The position numbers and the translations under genes are program-made. This document shows positions 32,541-40,529 of a stretch of DNA of 46,919 nucleotides, piece by piece (the first letter of the stretch is position 1; each line of letters opens with the position of its first letter). Under the pieces are notes generated by a model. The model saw only the letters and a program-made list of their open reading frames with translations, had not been told where the DNA came from and made no database searches. Origin of the DNA: Bradyrhizobium lablabi (GTDB lineage: Bacteria > Pseudomonadota > Alphaproteobacteria > Rhizobiales > Xanthobacteraceae); the NCBI RefSeq assembly GCF_001440475.1, contig NZ_LLYB01000129.1, forward strand, positions 1 through 46,919, in the 5' to 3' direction.

Positions 32541-32918
32541 ATGGCGAAAAAGACCGTGCTGGCGATCGGGATCGAGCCATCCCTCGTCGACCTCAGCGCT
32601 TTTCCCGGCCTCACGGCCGAACTGGTGATGAGCTATATCGCGGCGCAGATCGAGCGACTTCGCGCGATCGGTTTCGAGGCTGATAGCTGCCTGGTCGATC
32701 TCGGCGATACCGCCGAAGCCGTCACCGCCGCGGCGCTGGGCGCCAAGCATTATGACTGCGTGGTGATCGGCGCCGGCTTGCGCGAGCCGCGGGAGCGGCT
32801 GCATTTGTTCGAGCGGATCATCAACCTGGTTCACCTCGCCGCGCCGCAAAGCAGGATCTGCTTCAACACCACGCCGGCCGACACGGCGGACGCCGTGCAG
32901 CGGTGGATCGCGCCATGA
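32541..32918 (+). CDS. Conserved hypothetical protein, alpha/beta (receiver-like)
   Basis: A 125-residue cytoplasmic protein, start ATG 32541 behind GGAGCAA. The pattern alternates strands and helices: KKTVLAIGIEPSLVD, then a helix MSYIAAQIERLRAIGFEADS, the strand CLVDLGDTAEAV, then YDCVVIGAGLREPRERLHLF and SRICFNTTPAD. This resembles a response-regulator-like or Rossmann-like half without the usual phospho-acceptor set. I do not recognise a named family. It follows the chemoreceptor by 80 bases and may belong to the same transcript. Its stop lies 12 bases from the convergent TetR gene. Confidence 0.7.
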   Translation: MAKKTVLAIGIEPSLVDLSAFPGLTAELVMSYIAAQIERLRAIGFEADSCLVDLGDTAEAVTAAALGAKHYDCVVIGAGLREPRERLHLFERIINLVHLAAPQSRICFNTTPADTADAVQRWIAP

Positions 32919-32930
32919 GCGCGCCTGCGC

Positions 32931-33539
32931 TCAACCCGTGCGGAAGGTGCCGAGCAGATTGCCGATGATCTTTTGCCCGCGGGCGCGGAGCCTTTTCGGG
33001 TTCTCCGCCCCGGGCAGCAACAGCGCCATCTCGCAGATCATCGCATCGACCATCCGGCTCAGCAGCTCGATGTCCTCGAAATCGAGCTCACCCTGGCGCT
33101 TGAGCGCGGCCAGCGTCGCGGTGAGCAGGGCCATGGGGTGGGCTTCCTCGATCTCCCGGTAGCGCGCATTGCCGAGCACGGCCGGCGCTTCCTGGATGAC
33201 GATACGCGCATAGGCCGGCTCGAGACAGACATCGAGATAGGCTTCGATGCCCTCGGTCAGGCGGTCCCATACCTTGCGCTGCGTCTTCGCGCGCGCCTCG
33301 ATCTTCGCGGCGGCCTCGATCTGCAAGGCGACGACCGCGGCGTCGAACAGCGCCTTCTTGTCCTCGAAGTGGTGATAGAAGGCGCCCCGCGTCACCCGCG
33401 CGGCGCGCGAGATCGCCTCGATCCCCGCTGCCTGATAGCCCTCGCTCGCAAAAGCATTCTGGCCGGCCGCCAGCAGCGCCTGCCTCGTGGCCTCCGTGTA
33501 TTCCTCGCGGCGGGTTCGTTCGCGTCCGGTTTCCTGCAT
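32931..33539 (-). CDS. TetR/AcrR family transcriptional regulator
   Basis: A 202-residue repressor, start ATG 33539 with CGGGGG upstream (an in-frame start at 33587 would overlap the operator). The helix-turn-helix lies at about 39-58 (GIEAISRAARVTRGAFYHHFEDKK). The C-terminal ligand-binding domain is all-helical, with the TetR_C-like segment YARIVIQEAPAVLG. It is divergent from the SnoaL-like and DUF3237 genes and probably represses them and itself through the palindrome at 33584-33600. The inducing ligand is unknown. Confidence 0.9.
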   Translation of the reverse strand: MQETGRERTRREEYTEATRQALLAAGQNAFASEGYQAAGIEAISRAARVTRGAFYHHFEDKKALFDAAVVALQIEAAAKIEARAKTQRKVWDRLTEGIEAYLDVCLEPAYARIVIQEAPAVLGNARYREIEEAHPMALLTATLAALKRQGELDFEDIELLSRMVDAMICEMALLLPGAENPKRLRARGQKIIGNLLGTFRTG

Positions 33540-33555
33540 GCCCCCGACATACCAC

Positions 33556-33600
33556 TTGACGCCTGTGAGCCTATCAACATATAACATACATATGGTATGT
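33556..33600 (+). promoter_or_regulatory. Sigma70-like promoter with overlapping TetR operator
   Basis: TTGACG (33556-33561), an 18-base spacer and TATAAC (33580-33585) form a plus-strand promoter. The palindrome ACATAC-ATATG-GTATGT (33584-33600) starts at the -10 element, so a bound repressor would block it. Position between the TetR and SnoaL-like starts supports the assignment. Confidence 0.6.
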
Positions 33601-33655
33601 GAAAAACAATCAGTATGAATTCAAGCGGAATCCGCGAAGATGTGGGAGGGCGATC

Positions 33656-34123
33656 ATGAACGGCGATCGAATGTTCGAACTGGCGCAAGCACTGGCTGCC
33701 GCCAAGAGCCGGCAGGATGTCCCGGAAGCATTGAAGGTCCTGCATCCCGATATGCTGCTGGAGAACCCGGCGTTCGGAACCAGCGCCCGCGGCCTTGCCG
33801 AGAACGAGAAGGTGTTAAACCGGTTCTTCGCGACATTTCCGGACTACAACGTGGTCCTCGAAGGCCACGCCGCCAACGACGGTGTGCTGGTTTGCTGGGG
33901 ACGCGTGCAGATGACGATGACCGGCGACCGCTTTGGCGTCGTCCCCAATGGAAGGCGGGCCGAACTGCCGGTCTTCATTCAATTCGCTTTCGAGGACGAT
34001 CTGATCGTCCATGAGCGCTTCTTCTTCGATCTATCGGAGCTGTGCGCCCAATCGGGCGTCTCGACAGATGTGGTCCGTAAAAGAATTTTCGGTGCCGCGG
34101 CTGCCTCGCCGGTCGCCGCCTGA
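33656..34123 (+). CDS. SnoaL-like (NTF2-fold) protein
   Basis: A 155-residue cytoplasmic protein of the SnoaL/ester-cyclase-like NTF2 fold. ATG 33656 is preceded by GGGAGG. The order of a helical start (MFELAQALAAAKSRQDV), a strand with LLENPAF, the helix LNRFFATFPDYNVVL, then strands with VCWGRVQMTMTG and LPVFIQFAFEDDLIVHERFFFD fits the fold. Members include cyclases and hydrolases acting on polyketide-like molecules as well as many unknowns. It is the first gene of a two-gene unit controlled by the divergent TetR. No catalytic assignment is safe. Confidence 0.75.
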   Translation: MNGDRMFELAQALAAAKSRQDVPEALKVLHPDMLLENPAFGTSARGLAENEKVLNRFFATFPDYNVVLEGHAANDGVLVCWGRVQMTMTGDRFGVVPNGRRAELPVFIQFAFEDDLIVHERFFFDLSELCAQSGVSTDVVRKRIFGAAAASPVAA

Positions 34124-34151
34124 TGACGCCTTCCCGGCAAGAGGTTTGGAC

Positions 34152-34646
34152 ATGACAGCAGATCCACGCATCAAGGCCGTCGCAGCCATCAGCACGACGC
34201 CATTGTTCGACATCGTCGTCGATCTCAATCCGCGACTGAACATCGGCGACGGCCCGCTCGGCCGCCGCATCCTGTTCGGCGCGGCCGGCGGCACCTTCGA
34301 AGGCCCAAAACTGCGCGGCGAGGTGGTGCCCGGCGGCGGTGACTGGGCGCTGTTTCGTGCCGACGGCGCGATGTCGCTCGACGTCCGCCTGACGCTACGC
34401 ACGCATGACGACGCGCTGGTGCAGATGACCTATGGCGGCCGCTGGATCACGCCACCCGAATTGCGGGAGGAGATGACCGATCCCGCGAAACGCTATCAGG
34501 TCGATCCATCGCGCTATTACTTCCGCACCAATCCGCTGTTCGAGACCGGCGCGGCGCAATATGCCTGGATGAACGACATCGTCTGTGTCGGGTCGGGATA
34601 TCTGGTCGAGGGTGGCGTCGCCTACAGCATTTCCCAGATCGTCTGA
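34152..34646 (+). CDS. DUF3237 family protein
   Basis: A 164-residue protein, start ATG 34152 with AGAGG upstream. It matches the DUF3237 pattern: FDIVVDLNPRLNIGDGPLGR, the glycine-rich GGTFEGPKLRGEVVPGGGDW, LTLRTHDDALVQMTYGGRW, and YYFRTNPLFETGAAQYAWMN. The fold is a beta-barrel and the function is unknown; members often occur beside catabolic or secondary-metabolism genes. It lies 28 bases after the SnoaL-like gene under the same TetR-controlled promoter. Its stop is 3 bases from the stop of the converging membrane protein gene. Confidence 0.85.
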   Translation: MTADPRIKAVAAISTTPLFDIVVDLNPRLNIGDGPLGRRILFGAAGGTFEGPKLRGEVVPGGGDWALFRADGAMSLDVRLTLRTHDDALVQMTYGGRWITPPELREEMTDPAKRYQVDPSRYYFRTNPLFETGAAQYAWMNDIVCVGSGYLVEGGVAYSISQIV

Positions 34647-34649
34647 GAT

Positions 34650-35333
34650 TCACGCGGGCGACGGTGATCGGCGCTGCCGGACGATCGCCCAGATCCAGGC
34701 GGCAGCGACGAGTGCCAGGGCGGCAGCAGGAGCCCAGGCCTGCGGCTCTCCCATGGTGTGGAGGGTCAGGCCGCTCAGGAAGCACCAGAGAACGGGAATC
34801 GGCAACAGCAACGGCAAAAGTCTGCCGCGGGCGAGAAGCAGAATGCCGAGCGTCGCCGTCGCCGTTGGATCGGGCGCGATGCCGAAGACCTCGGACGCGG
34901 CCCAGCCGCGTCCCTGCAGCGGCGCAAGCAACGGCTGTCCGAGAAGCGCGAAGCCGATGATGAGGTATCCGATCCAGTCGGCAGGCCGGCGCCGGTCGAA
35001 GGCAAGCGCGTTGAGCAGGCATGCGACGAGCAGCAAAGCGCCTTCGACGAAAAAAGCCGGCGCGATATAGGCGGCAGCCCAGTTGATGGTCGCGTAGCGG
35101 TTCCACAGGAACGACCAGCCGACGAAGATCCAGAGCATCGCCAGGATGAGCGCGATCCAGCGCGCCAAGCTTCCCGGCCGCCACGCGATGAGCAGGACGA
35201 TGGCGAGGCCGGCAGCGAGCGTTACGAGCTGGAGAGGCCAGAGCGCCGCATTGTACGATTCGAACAGGCGCCAGTAGACGCGCGGCGAAAACAGCAGGAA
35301 ATCTTCCGGCCGATAGGTCCACCACTCCGACAT
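34650..35333 (-). CDS. DUF6064-like integral membrane protein
   Basis: A 227-residue inner-membrane protein with about seven hydrophobic helices (for example LWPLQLVTLAAGLAIVLLIA, IALILAMLWIFVGWSFLW, ALLLVACLLNALAF, LLPLLLPIPVLWCFLSGLTL). The N-terminus EWWTYRPEDFLLFSPRVYWRLFE and the WSFLWNRYATINWAAAYIAPAF segment fit the DUF6064 family; function unknown. ATG 35333 overlaps the stop of the aldo/keto reductase gene (TGATG), so the two are translationally coupled. An adjoining TTG at 35336 is ignored. Confidence 0.75.
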   Translation of the reverse strand: MSEWWTYRPEDFLLFSPRVYWRLFESYNAALWPLQLVTLAAGLAIVLLIAWRPGSLARWIALILAMLWIFVGWSFLWNRYATINWAAAYIAPAFFVEGALLLVACLLNALAFDRRRPADWIGYLIIGFALLGQPLLAPLQGRGWAASEVFGIAPDPTATATLGILLLARGRLLPLLLPIPVLWCFLSGLTLHTMGEPQAWAPAAALALVAAAWIWAIVRQRRSPSPA

Positions 35334-36250
35334 CAAAGCGCCTTCACGTGAGCGGCGATGCGTTGCCGCATAGCGGTATCCGGCATCGGTCCGGCCGCGG
35401 CCGCGAGGTTTTCACGCACATGGTCGACGCGCGTGGTCGCGGGAATGGCGACGGTGACGGCGGGGTGAGAGAGGATGAACTTCAGCATGAGCTGCGCCCA
35501 ACTCGAGATGCCGAGTTCGGCGGCCCATTCAGGCAACGGCTTGTTCTTGAGCCGGTCGGTCAGCGCGCCCTGCCGGAACGGGCGGTTGACGATGACGGCG
35601 ATGCCGCGTTCCGCGGCGAGCGGCAACAGCCGCGCCTCCGCCTCGCGGTCGACGACGTTGTAGGAGAACTGCACGAAATCGATCGGCTCGCTCCGCATGA
35701 TCTGTTCGAGCAGGTCGTGGCGGCGGCCTTCGGATGTGGTGATACCGACGTAACGCACGGTGCCGGCAGCCTTCATCTGGAAGAGCGTCTGCAGATGCGG
35801 CTTCCAGGTGAGGAGATTGTGCACCTGAACGAGATCGAATTTCGGCACGCCCCAGTAGCGCCGCGATTGCTCGATCTGGGCCGGACCTGCCGTCGCCGAG
35901 GAGGTCCAAACCTTTTCGGCCGCGAATAGCGCGGCAGGTCGCCCAAGCTTTTGCAGGCCGTAGCCGACCACCGGCTGCGACGAGCCATACATCGGGGAAG
36001 AATCGATCATGCGGCCGCCCGCCTCGAAGAAGGCGGCCATGACACCAGCGCATTCATCCCTCAGCGCCGGATCGTCGCCGACGTTGAAGGTGATCCAGGT
36101 CCCCAGCCCGACGATCGGTATCTCCTCGCGGGTCGAGGGTATGGGGCGGCGGATGGGGAGGCTTTGTTGGGCATGCAGAGGGATTGGCAAGAGCGCAGCA
36201 GCGGCCGTCGCCAGGGAGGTCCGCATCAACGTTCGGCGTGTGGTCCGCAT
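35333..36250 (-). CDS. Exported aldo/keto reductase family protein
   Basis: A 305-residue oxidoreductase with the AKR barrel. ATG 36250 is chosen because GGAG lies six bases upstream and a Tat-like signal follows (RTTRRTLMRTSLATAAAALL, ending LHAQQ). The tetrad is visible: D83 and Y88 in MIDSSPMYGSS, K113 in AAEKVW and H144 in LVQVHN. The C-terminal nucleotide region (HPAVTVAIPATTRVDHVREN) is present. NADPH-dependent AKRs are usually cytoplasmic; Tat export of a folded, cofactor-loaded enzyme would explain a periplasmic version. Substrate unknown. It heads a two-gene unit with the DUF6064-like membrane protein. Confidence 0.87.
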   Translation of the reverse strand: MRTTRRTLMRTSLATAAAALLPIPLHAQQSLPIRRPIPSTREEIPIVGLGTWITFNVGDDPALRDECAGVMAAFFEAGGRMIDSSPMYGSSQPVVGYGLQKLGRPAALFAAEKVWTSSATAGPAQIEQSRRYWGVPKFDLVQVHNLLTWKPHLQTLFQMKAAGTVRYVGITTSEGRRHDLLEQIMRSEPIDFVQFSYNVVDREAEARLLPLAAERGIAVIVNRPFRQGALTDRLKNKPLPEWAAELGISSWAQLMLKFILSHPAVTVAIPATTRVDHVRENLAAAAGPMPDTAMRQRIAAHVKAL

Positions 36251-36467
36251 CCGATGCTCCATCATCGCGGCAGGGCAAACTCCCGCGCAAGAAATGCGCG
36301 GGGCAACGGAACGCCGCCGCCAGCCTTGCAATACAAGATTGCAGATTAAGGCACTGGATCAAATATGTAGTCGCGCACGGTGCTCAATCCAGGATGGACC
36401 GCTGACGTCCGCGGAATGAACGGCAGTCTTCTCAAAGCTGCGCGAGCTGTTGCACGAGCCCTCGCGC

Positions 36468-36650
36468 CTATTCGTCTTCGTCGGGTTCTCTGACGACCGG
36501 CGGCTCGTCGTCCGGCTCGTCGTCGTTCTCGTTGTCTTCGTCCTCGTCGTCATCATCGTCATCGTTGGGAACGCGCGGCGGTATCGTGCCCATGGAGGTG
36601 ACGAGGCTCCACTCGGCTGCGGAATGGTTCTCAGGGATGCGCTGGGTCAT
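36468..36650 (-). CDS. Very acidic small protein
   Basis: A 60-residue protein with an excellent ribosome site (AAGGAG, 7 bases before ATG 36650), which supports it being real. The first half is ordinary (TQRIPENHSAAEWSLVTSMG). From residue 28 to the end it is almost only Asp, Glu, Asn and Pro, giving a strongly negative, probably disordered tail. No signal peptide or known domain. It may bind metal ions or basic proteins (inference). It lies between the saccharopine-dehydrogenase-like gene and the aldo/keto reductase, on the same strand. Confidence 0.7.
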   Translation of the reverse strand: MTQRIPENHSAAEWSLVTSMGTIPPRVPNDDDDDDEDEDNENDDEPDDEPPVVREPDEDE

Positions 36651-36744
36651 GGTCGGCTCCTTTCTGGATTCGCGACATCATGCGCGGCGGTTATGGCGCA
36701 AGCGGCCACTGAACCCGATTTTTAGGCTCGCGCTCTGCGTTATC

Positions 36745-37914
36745 TCAATGCGCACTGAAGGTGAGGCCGGCGCGTTCTTTCAGACGCTTGCGCAACGCCG
36801 GACCCATCAGCGCGCCCGGCGTCCAGATGCCGCCCTCGCCCTGCACGTCGCGCACGAGGCAGAGAGCGCTCTCGGTGATCATCTTGCTGGTCGAGCCATA
36901 GCCCGGATCGCGGTCGCCCGTGACGACCGTCTCGACCCGTCCGCCATCCGGCAGTTCGCCCAGGAAGAGGATGTCGTAAAAACCCTTCTCGCGCACATCC
37001 CGAGACGGGCCTGCGCCGGGTTTGAGGCCGCCGGCCCCGAACATGGAAACCAGCGTGGCGAACGCCTCCGTCGTCACGCCGGCGACTTCGCCAAATCCCG
37101 GCGCGACCATCATCTCGTCGTAAACGAAGTCCGTGCCGTAGGGATGACCCAACAGGAAATTGGTGCGGTGCACGTTCTTGGTATTGATCGGCGCCATTGG
37201 GAACGGCACGAGCAATGCGTTCAGGCCCGGGTCGTATTCAGGGATGAGGCCCGAGGGCTGAGACGGCCCGGTGAACCCCGGCGTCAACGCGAACGGATCG
37301 GCCAGCAGCCGGATCAGGGCCGGGTCGCGCGCGGCGGCGGCCAATGTCGCACTCGCGCTCGCCGCGGTGCCGCCGGACATCCCGCCTTTCACTTTGCGCA
37401 GGCGGGCCTTCACCCGCCGCGCCGGGCGTCCGAATTTCTCGCGCGCCTTCTCCTGCAACGTGAGCACGCCGAGATCGAACGGGATGGAATCGAAGCCGCA
37501 AGAGAACACGATGCGTGCGCCGGTCTGTTTCGCTTCATCGTGATGGGTGTCGATCATGCGCCGCATCCAGGCCGGTTCGCCGCACAGATCGACGTAGCCG
37601 GTGCCGGTGGCCGCGCAGGCCGCCACAAGCTCGGGCCCGTAGCGCTGATAAGGCCCGACCGTCGTGATGATCACGGCCGCACGCTCGCACATCGAACGCA
37701 GGCTGGCCGGCTCGGCGGCGTCCGCCTTCACCAAGGGCAGATCGTCCGGTGCGCCGATGTCGGCACGCACCTTCTGCAGCTTGTCGGTCGAGCGTCCGGC
37801 GATCGCCCAGGACGGAGCATCATCGCCGCGATAGGACGTCGCCAGATATTCGGCGATCAGACGGCCCGTGTAACCCGTCGCACCATAGACGATGAGGTCG
37901 AGGTCCCGCTTCAC
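36745..37914 (-). CDS. Saccharopine dehydrogenase-like (trans-acting enoyl reductase type)
   Basis: A 389-residue NAD(P)-binding protein. A GTG start at 37914 is chosen because AGGAGG lies nine bases upstream and the Rossmann strand follows immediately (DLDLIVYGATGYTGRLIAEY, GATGYTG at 11-17); the frame is open further upstream to 38106. Additional segments WAIAGRSTDKL, VITTVGPYQRYG, YVDLCGEPAWMRRMI and FSCGFDSIPFDLGV are typical of the family of membrane-associated lipid reductases and saccharopine dehydrogenase-like proteins. A role in reduction of a lipid or acyl intermediate is likely but not proven by sequence. Confidence 0.85.
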   Translation of the reverse strand: MKRDLDLIVYGATGYTGRLIAEYLATSYRGDDAPSWAIAGRSTDKLQKVRADIGAPDDLPLVKADAAEPASLRSMCERAAVIITTVGPYQRYGPELVAACAATGTGYVDLCGEPAWMRRMIDTHHDEAKQTGARIVFSCGFDSIPFDLGVLTLQEKAREKFGRPARRVKARLRKVKGGMSGGTAASASATLAAAARDPALIRLLADPFALTPGFTGPSQPSGLIPEYDPGLNALLVPFPMAPINTKNVHRTNFLLGHPYGTDFVYDEMMVAPGFGEVAGVTTEAFATLVSMFGAGGLKPGAGPSRDVREKGFYDILFLGELPDGGRVETVVTGDRDPGYGSTSKMITESALCLVRDVQGEGGIWTPGALMGPALRKRLKERAGLTFSAH

Positions 37915-38337
37915 GACGTTGGTCCTCCTGCATCGCGTTTGACGGAGGATATCACAGTTCCCGTCCTTAGGGGCGCGATGTCCGGCCGGGTCACACGCGG
38001 CGGTGGGGGACCGCGCGAGGCAAGTTTGGTCTGCCCCTGACTGCGAACACCCAGGGCCCCTTCGAGTTCCTTCGAGGTGGCAGGCCACATCCGGAAATCC
38101 ATGCATCCCGATTTCAGTCGCAGGTCAATTCCGCTAAGCTTCTGTGGCGAACGGGGTGTGAACGCGACCATACAAGCCGTTCTAACCCGCTGGCTCAGAG
38201 CCGACACTCGTCTGCTCGCGAATGATGGCGTCAGCTACGCGGCTCGCAGCGTGGAGGCGACCAATGACCCGGACAATTTCTTCCGCATTATCCAGAAAAT
38301 CGCTCCGGCGAGGGAGTGGAGCATCATGGAGGTGCAG
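37915..38337. other. Divergent intergenic region
   Basis: The 423 bases between the saccharopine-dehydrogenase-like gene and the DUF1326 gene hold the AGGAGG site for the former and the GGAGG site for the latter. The DUF1326 frame is open back to 38077, but that part has no recognisable domain or ribosome site and is treated as leader. No clear promoter or hairpin was found. Confidence 0.4.
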
Positions 38338-39003
38338 ATGACTGATCAATGGCTATTCAAAAGCGAGACCTATGATAACTGCAATTGCGCCATGAACTGT
38401 GGTTGCCAGTTCAACCTGCCGAGCACGCACGGCTATTGTCAGTCGGCCTTCGTCGGCACCATCGTCGAAGGTCGCTTCAACGATACGCCGCTCTCGGGCT
38501 TGAACTGGGCGGCGCTGTACAAGTGGCCTGGCGAAATCAAGGACGGAGGCGGCCGGCGCCAGATCGTTATCGACGAGCGAGCGGATGAAGCTCAACGGGG
38601 CGCGCTTGAAACGATCATCTCGGGCAAGGCGTGCGAACCGTTGAGCAATCTCTTCGCGGTATTCGCGTCCACATGCTCGGAATTTTGCCGGACGTTGTTC
38701 CTGCCGATTGATCTCGATGCGAACCTGGAATTTAGGACCGCAAAGGTAGAGATACCCGGCGTCATGCGCAGCATCGGCAGGCCGAAGATCAACGAGTTTA
38801 CCGGTCAACCATTCCGCATTGCGCTGGCGCGTCCCAGCGGAAGTTTCGAGTTCACCTACGCAGAAATCGGGCTGGGTACCACGGTGGTCACGGGTGACAT
38901 GGACATGGCGTTCGAAGATTCATGGGCGCACTTTTGTGTTCACCACTTCAATCAGGATGGCCTGGTCAGGCAAAGATCAAGGCTCACGGTATGGATTGGC
39001 TGA
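38338..39003 (+). CDS. DUF1326 protein with N-terminal cysteine cluster
   Basis: A 221-residue protein matching DUF1326. ATG 38338 has GGAGG five bases upstream; ATG 38326 four codons earlier is equally usable. The N-terminus carries a tight cysteine cluster: C15, C17, C21, C23 and C34 (YDNCNCAMNCGCQF, HGYC), suggestive of metal binding. The rest is a beta-rich domain including LPIDLDANLEFRTAKVEIPG and HFCVHHFNQDG. Function unknown; in some genomes DUF1326 genes neighbour metal-binding membrane proteins (DUF2182), but none is present here. No signal peptide. Confidence 0.8.
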   Translation: MTDQWLFKSETYDNCNCAMNCGCQFNLPSTHGYCQSAFVGTIVEGRFNDTPLSGLNWAALYKWPGEIKDGGGRRQIVIDERADEAQRGALETIISGKACEPLSNLFAVFASTCSEFCRTLFLPIDLDANLEFRTAKVEIPGVMRSIGRPKINEFTGQPFRIALARPSGSFEFTYAEIGLGTTVVTGDMDMAFEDSWAHFCVHHFNQDGLVRQRSRLTVWIG

Positions 39004-39060
39004 CCCGGCGTGCGTGCGAGCTTTCATCAGTCGGTTGAGAAGGCTGGCCGTGCCGATGGC

Positions 39061-40524
39061 TCAGAACGATCCCGCCACCGAGCCGATCGCGATGATCGCG
39101 GCGAGGGCCACGAGTGGGCCGACGATGCCGGCCATGACGATATCGCGATAGCTGTCCCGGTGCGTCGATCCGCAGACCGCGAGCAGCGTGACGACCGCGC
39201 CGTTATGAGGCAGGGTGTCGAGCGTCCCCGCACTGATCACCGCGACGCGATGCAGCAGCGCGGGATCGAGGCCGATCTCGGCCGCGCGCGCCAAATAGGT
39301 TCCTCCGAGCGCGTCGAGCGCAATGGTCAGCCCGCCCGATGCCGAGCCCGTGAGCGCGGAGAGCACGTTGGTCGCCACCGCGAGCGAGACCAGCGGTCCG
39401 CCGCCGATGCCGAGCACGGCGTCGCGCACGACACCGAAGGCGGGCATCGCCGCCACCACGGCGCCGAAGCCAACCAGGCTCGCAACGCTCACCGCCGGCA
39501 GTACGGCGGCGTTGGCGCCGGCGTCCATGGTTGCGCGCAGGGCCGGCAAGCGCCGATGGCTGACGGCGAGGACCGCCACGATCGCGCAGGCGAGGGCTGT
39601 GATCACAGCCCATACGCCGCCGACGGCTGCGAGCGACGTTCCGCCCCAGCGCGCCTCGGCGAGGAAGCTTGTGTCCAGCGCCGGCAGGATGAACAACGAC
39701 ATCGCGAGATTGACGGCAATCACCACAACAAGCGGCAGCCCTGCGAGTACAACCGACGGCGGCGCGTCGGTCACCGCACCGTGTACGATCTCCGCCGGAT
39801 CGAACTCGCGCGCGGTGGTGGCGCGTTCGCGCAGCTTTTCGTCAGTGGCAAGGCTTGCGGAAGGCATCGGCACGCCGTCGCCAAAGCCTTCGCCGTTCTT
39901 TCTTGCGTTGGCTTCCTCGCGGTTGAGCCACCACAGGCCGAAGCCGAGCATGATCAACGAAGCCAGAATGCCGAGGCCGGGCGCGGCGAACGGCGTGGTG
40001 CCGAAGAACGGCATCGGGATCGCGTTCTGGATCGATGGCGTTCCGGGCAGCGCCGACATGGTGAAGGTGGAGGTGCCGAGCACGATCGCCGCCGGCATCA
40101 GCCGCCGCGGAATGCCGGCGCTGCGAAACAGCTCATGCGCCATCGGTGCGAGCACGAAGAAGGCGACAAACAGACTGACGCCGCCATAGGTGACGAGCAC
40201 TCCGGCGAGCACCACGGCGAGCACAGCCCGCCGCGTGCCCAACCGCTGCGTCATGTAGGCCGCGATCGCGGCGACCGAGCCGCTGTCCTCCATCAGCTTG
40301 CCGAACAGCGCGCCGAGCAGAAACAGCGGAAAGAACTGGGCCAGAAAACCGGCGGTGCTGACCATGAAGGTCTGGGTCCAGTGGGCCAGCAGCGGCTCGC
40401 GGGAAAACAGCGCGGCAACCAGCGCGGCAAGCGGCGCGAGCAGCAACACGCTCCAGCCCCGATACGCGAACAGGATCAGCAGGCCGAGCCCGACCAGGAT
40501 ACCGAAAAGGCCCAACAGAGTCAT
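39061..40524 (-). CDS. GntP-family permease, hydroxybutyrate/gluconate type
   Basis: Inner-membrane symporter of 487 residues with about 12-14 helices, the usual GntP size. ATG 40524 lies 5 bases after the patatin stop with AGGAG close by; a GTG at 40536 is an alternative overlapping the patatin gene. The segment VTYGGVSLFVAFFVLAPMA, then AAIVLGTSTFTMSALPGTP and IQNAIPMPFFGT, and late LSALTGSASGGLTIALDALG with TLDTLPHNGAVVTLL are characteristic of the branch that includes D-beta-hydroxybutyrate permeases. Substrate is inferred as a hydroxy or aliphatic acid. It is the last gene of the minus-strand HdeD-LapA-patatin set. Confidence 0.85.
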   Translation of the reverse strand: MTLLGLFGILVGLGLLILFAYRGWSVLLLAPLAALVAALFSREPLLAHWTQTFMVSTAGFLAQFFPLFLLGALFGKLMEDSGSVAAIAAYMTQRLGTRRAVLAVVLAGVLVTYGGVSLFVAFFVLAPMAHELFRSAGIPRRLMPAAIVLGTSTFTMSALPGTPSIQNAIPMPFFGTTPFAAPGLGILASLIMLGFGLWWLNREEANARKNGEGFGDGVPMPSASLATDEKLRERATTAREFDPAEIVHGAVTDAPPSVVLAGLPLVVVIAVNLAMSLFILPALDTSFLAEARWGGTSLAAVGGVWAVITALACAIVAVLAVSHRRLPALRATMDAGANAAVLPAVSVASLVGFGAVVAAMPAFGVVRDAVLGIGGGPLVSLAVATNVLSALTGSASGGLTIALDALGGTYLARAAEIGLDPALLHRVAVISAGTLDTLPHNGAVVTLLAVCGSTHRDSYRDIVMAGIVGPLVALAAIIAIGSVAGSF

Positions 40525-40529
40525 CGCTC

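Noticed and set aside
36450..36725. Plus-strand frame with a strongly hydrophobic valine-rich stretch
   Set aside because: The stretch is the direct complement of the Asp/Glu codons of the acidic protein, which has the better ribosome site.
36532..38040. Plus-strand open frame of about 500 codons opposite the saccharopine-dehydrogenase-like gene
   Set aside because: Composition is the usual Arg/Ala/His-rich antisense shadow, and the minus-strand gene has a clear Rossmann motif and AGGAGG site.
38077..38337. N-terminal extension of the DUF1326 protein
   Set aside because: The frame is open but shows no domain, and a GGAGG site stands directly before the ATG at 38338.
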